Origin: Tethybacter castelli
GTDB taxonomy: Bacteria; Pseudomonadota; Gammaproteobacteria; Tethybacterales; Tethybacteraceae
Direction: 5' to 3'
Length of the DNA stretch: 7,265 bases
Assembly: GCA_036679665.1 (NCBI GenBank)
Contig: JAZHEJ010000026.1
Location: 1 to 7,265, forward strand
Shown here: positions 6,442-7,265 of the stretch, piece after piece
How the letters are laid out: the number at the start of each line of letters is the position of its first letter
Numbering within the stretch: position 1 is the first letter of the stretch
Program-made: the position numbers and the translations under genes
Notes under the pieces: model-generated
What the model was told of the DNA's origin: nothing
Database searches by the model: none
What the model saw: the letters and a program-made list of their open reading frames with translations, nothing else

Positions 6442-6582
6442 CCGCATCTAGAGCTAGGCGGCTATCCTACCGTCCGCGATGGCAAGCGCATCTGCGAACT
6501 GGTAATCTTTGGCACAAATACCGAAGCGTTAAACCAAACTTTGCAAGAACTGTCCGTGCTGCTTGATAAGCTTTGCATACCC
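6442..6582 (+). pseudogene. Remnant of a CinA/MoaB-type molybdopterin-binding-domain protein (C-terminal part)
   Basis: An open frame without its own start follows a TAA at 6439-6441. It encodes about 47 residues with a clear protein-like pattern: PHLELGGYPTVRDGK, then CELVIFGTNTEALNQTLQEL and a final LLDKL helix. This matches, from memory, the C-terminal end of proteins related to the CinA N-terminal domain, where 'P-LEIGSYPF-RDGR' is followed by a 'LVLRGTD-AAL' strand and a closing helix. The upstream ~150-200 residues expected for such a protein are missing or broken by stops. The frame drifts on to a TAA at 6670-6672 with AT-rich, non-protein-like sequence after about 6582. I read this as a decayed fragment left by deletion or rearrangement. 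The fragment is short, so the family assignment is tentative, and activity is not expected. Confidence 0.4.
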
Positions 6583-6639
6583 CGCCAAGTAACTGGTCGG
6601 TGTAAAAAAACAATGATGTTTTATAACTTTCAATTTGCA

Positions 6640-6667
6640 TTCACTATCGGTTGGAAAACTGTACAAT
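6640..6667 (+). promoter_or_regulatory. Possible promoter of the terminal exported-protein gene
   Basis: TACAAT (6662-6667, 5 of 6 matches to the -10 consensus) lies 16 bp after a TTCACT -35-like element (6640-6645). The surrounding 60 bases are strongly AT-rich. Predicted start near 6674 would leave only about 4 nt before the ATG at 6678, or 16 nt before the ATG at 6690. The seven bases GTACAAT also occur in the trpC-side promoter candidate at 5295-5301. Confidence 0.35.
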
Positions 6668-6677
6668 ACTAAAGAGT

Positions 6678-7265
6678 ATGAATTTAGTCATGAACAAGGA
6701 TTTCTCCCCCCCCCCTTTAAAAAGCAAGCAAGTAAAACTTCGTTTGTTAGCGGCGACGTTCGCTCTACTGTGCGTAATGGGCGTGAGCGAGGCGGTGCGG
6801 GCTCAGTCTGCGGCCATTGACGAAGCAAGGTACGACCCTACGACAGATAGCATAATTGCGCGGGTTAGTTTCACATTTACTGGATCTTTCACCTCTGTTG
6901 AATTAGCAGTAAATGCAGATGATCAATTGGGTTTTGATTCAGGTGCAAATCGTATTTTCAGAAATCAAATTGCTCAAGTAACTTGCATGTCAGACACAAA
7001 TACTTTGACTGCCGTATGTACGGTCAACGTTGGCAACGAAAACACATTTCCCAGGGAACAAACTTACAGGCTTAATGCGGCTGTGTTTTATTTTGATGGC
7101 TGCCCAGATGCAGATATTTCAAGAACAGTCACTGTGGACATTCCGGCTCCACCACCGCCACCGCCGGAAAACAACCCCGCGACGACCAAAAGTTTGTTGA
7201 GCGATGTGGGCCAAAACCTGGCCAGTCAACTTGTCGACATCGTCGGCGATCATCTGGCGGCCCCG
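6678..7265 (+). CDS. Secreted or surface protein with poly-C tract before the signal peptide (3' end outside window)
   Basis: The frame is open from ATG 6678 (or 6690) to the window edge: 196 codons with no stop. After MNLVMNKDFSPPPLKSKQ comes a Sec signal peptide: a basic VKLR, the hydrophobic core LLAATFALLCVMGV, and a probable cut after AVRA before QS. There is no lipobox, so it should be released by signal peptidase I. The mature part has alternating strand-like segments (IIARVSFTFTG, SVELAVNA, YRLNAAVFYF, RTVTVDI) suggesting a beta-sandwich, with three Cys (VTCMS, AVCTV, DGCPD). A proline hinge (IPAPPPPPPEN) follows, then an amphipathic stretch (SLLSDVGQNLASQLVDIVG). I do not recognise the family. 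A surface adhesin or autotransporter-like passenger is one guess; the decisive C-terminus lies outside. The Pro codons come from a C10 run (6706-6715). Composition shifts from AT-rich in the beta domain to GC-rich at the end. An AAAGAG ribosome-like site precedes ATG 6678 closely. Confidence 0.7.
   Translation, partial: MNLVMNKDFSPPPLKSKQVKLRLLAATFALLCVMGVSEAVRAQSAAIDEARYDPTTDSIIARVSFTFTGSFTSVELAVNADDQLGFDSGANRIFRNQIAQVTCMSDTNTLTAVCTVNVGNENTFPREQTYRLNAAVFYFDGCPDADISRTVTVDIPAPPPPPPENNPATTKSLLSDVGQNLASQLVDIVGDHLAAP
6706..6715 (+). repeat. Homopolymeric tract of ten C residues
   Basis: Ten consecutive C bases lie 28 bases after the first candidate ATG and upstream of the signal-peptide codons. 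With ten C's, the ATGs at 6678 and 6690 are in frame with the signal peptide. Removing one C brings the TAA at 6718-6720 into frame, leaving 13 residues. Adding one leads to the TGA at 6818-6820, leaving 47 unrelated residues. Long G/C homopolymers in this position are classic slipped-strand mispairing sites. Confidence 0.95.

Noticed and set aside
6732..6800. Lipoprotein signal peptide in the terminal exported protein
   Set aside because: The Cys in the hydrophobic core follows LL, not a Gly/Ala/Ser, so it is not a lipobox; a normal cut after VRA fits better.
6635..6820. A TTG-initiated 61-codon frame running through the poly-C tract
   Set aside because: It is out of frame with the signal peptide and has no protein-like features after the tract; it is the frame that a C11 tract would expose, so it is an OFF-state product rather than a gene.

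Overview
The window looks like a chromosomal segment of a proteobacterium, most likely a gammaproteobacterium. The main reason is a complete, contiguous mlaFEDCB operon in the E. coli order. HisB, HisH and TrpC are also of ordinary proteobacterial type. Most of the window is moderately GC-rich (about half or slightly more, by eye). The last ~700 bases contain much more AT-rich stretches. The lineage is an inference, because no rRNA or other marker is present.

Layout. Positions 2-2245 (+) form a tightly packed run. It starts with the 3' end of a two-domain aldehyde dehydrogenase of the ALDH16 type, which overlaps hisB by 11 nt. hisB overlaps hisH through a shared TTGA. These two genes supply imidazoleglycerol-phosphate dehydratase and the glutaminase subunit of IGP synthase. 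hisA and hisF, often next to hisH, are not in the window. hisH instead meets the mla operon tail to tail, with the stop codons overlapping by 4 bp.

Positions 2242-5262 (-) hold mlaF-mlaE-mlaD-mlaC-mlaB, read right to left. Together they encode the ABC-type phospholipid transport system that maintains outer-membrane asymmetry: ATPase MlaF, permease MlaE, MCE-domain MlaD, periplasmic carrier MlaC and STAS protein MlaB. The permease lacks a charged residue pair present in E. coli MlaE.

Positions 5263-5463 form a divergent control region. A good promoter for mlaF lies here, a weaker one faces the other way, and a possible 51-codon ORF is stop/start coupled to trpC. trpC (5464-6285, +) encodes indole-3-glycerol-phosphate synthase.

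Positions 6286-7265 look like accessory or recently rearranged DNA. They hold about 155 bases without recognisable content, then a decayed fragment resembling the C-terminal part of CinA/MoaB-type molybdopterin-binding-domain proteins. The last feature is the start of an exported protein that runs off the window. Its start codon and signal peptide are separated by an uninterrupted run of ten C residues. One base more or less would abolish expression, which makes it a candidate phase-variable surface or secreted protein. This is the most interesting signal in the window. The exported part is also compositionally mosaic, with an AT-rich cysteine-containing domain, a proline hinge and then a GC-rich segment.
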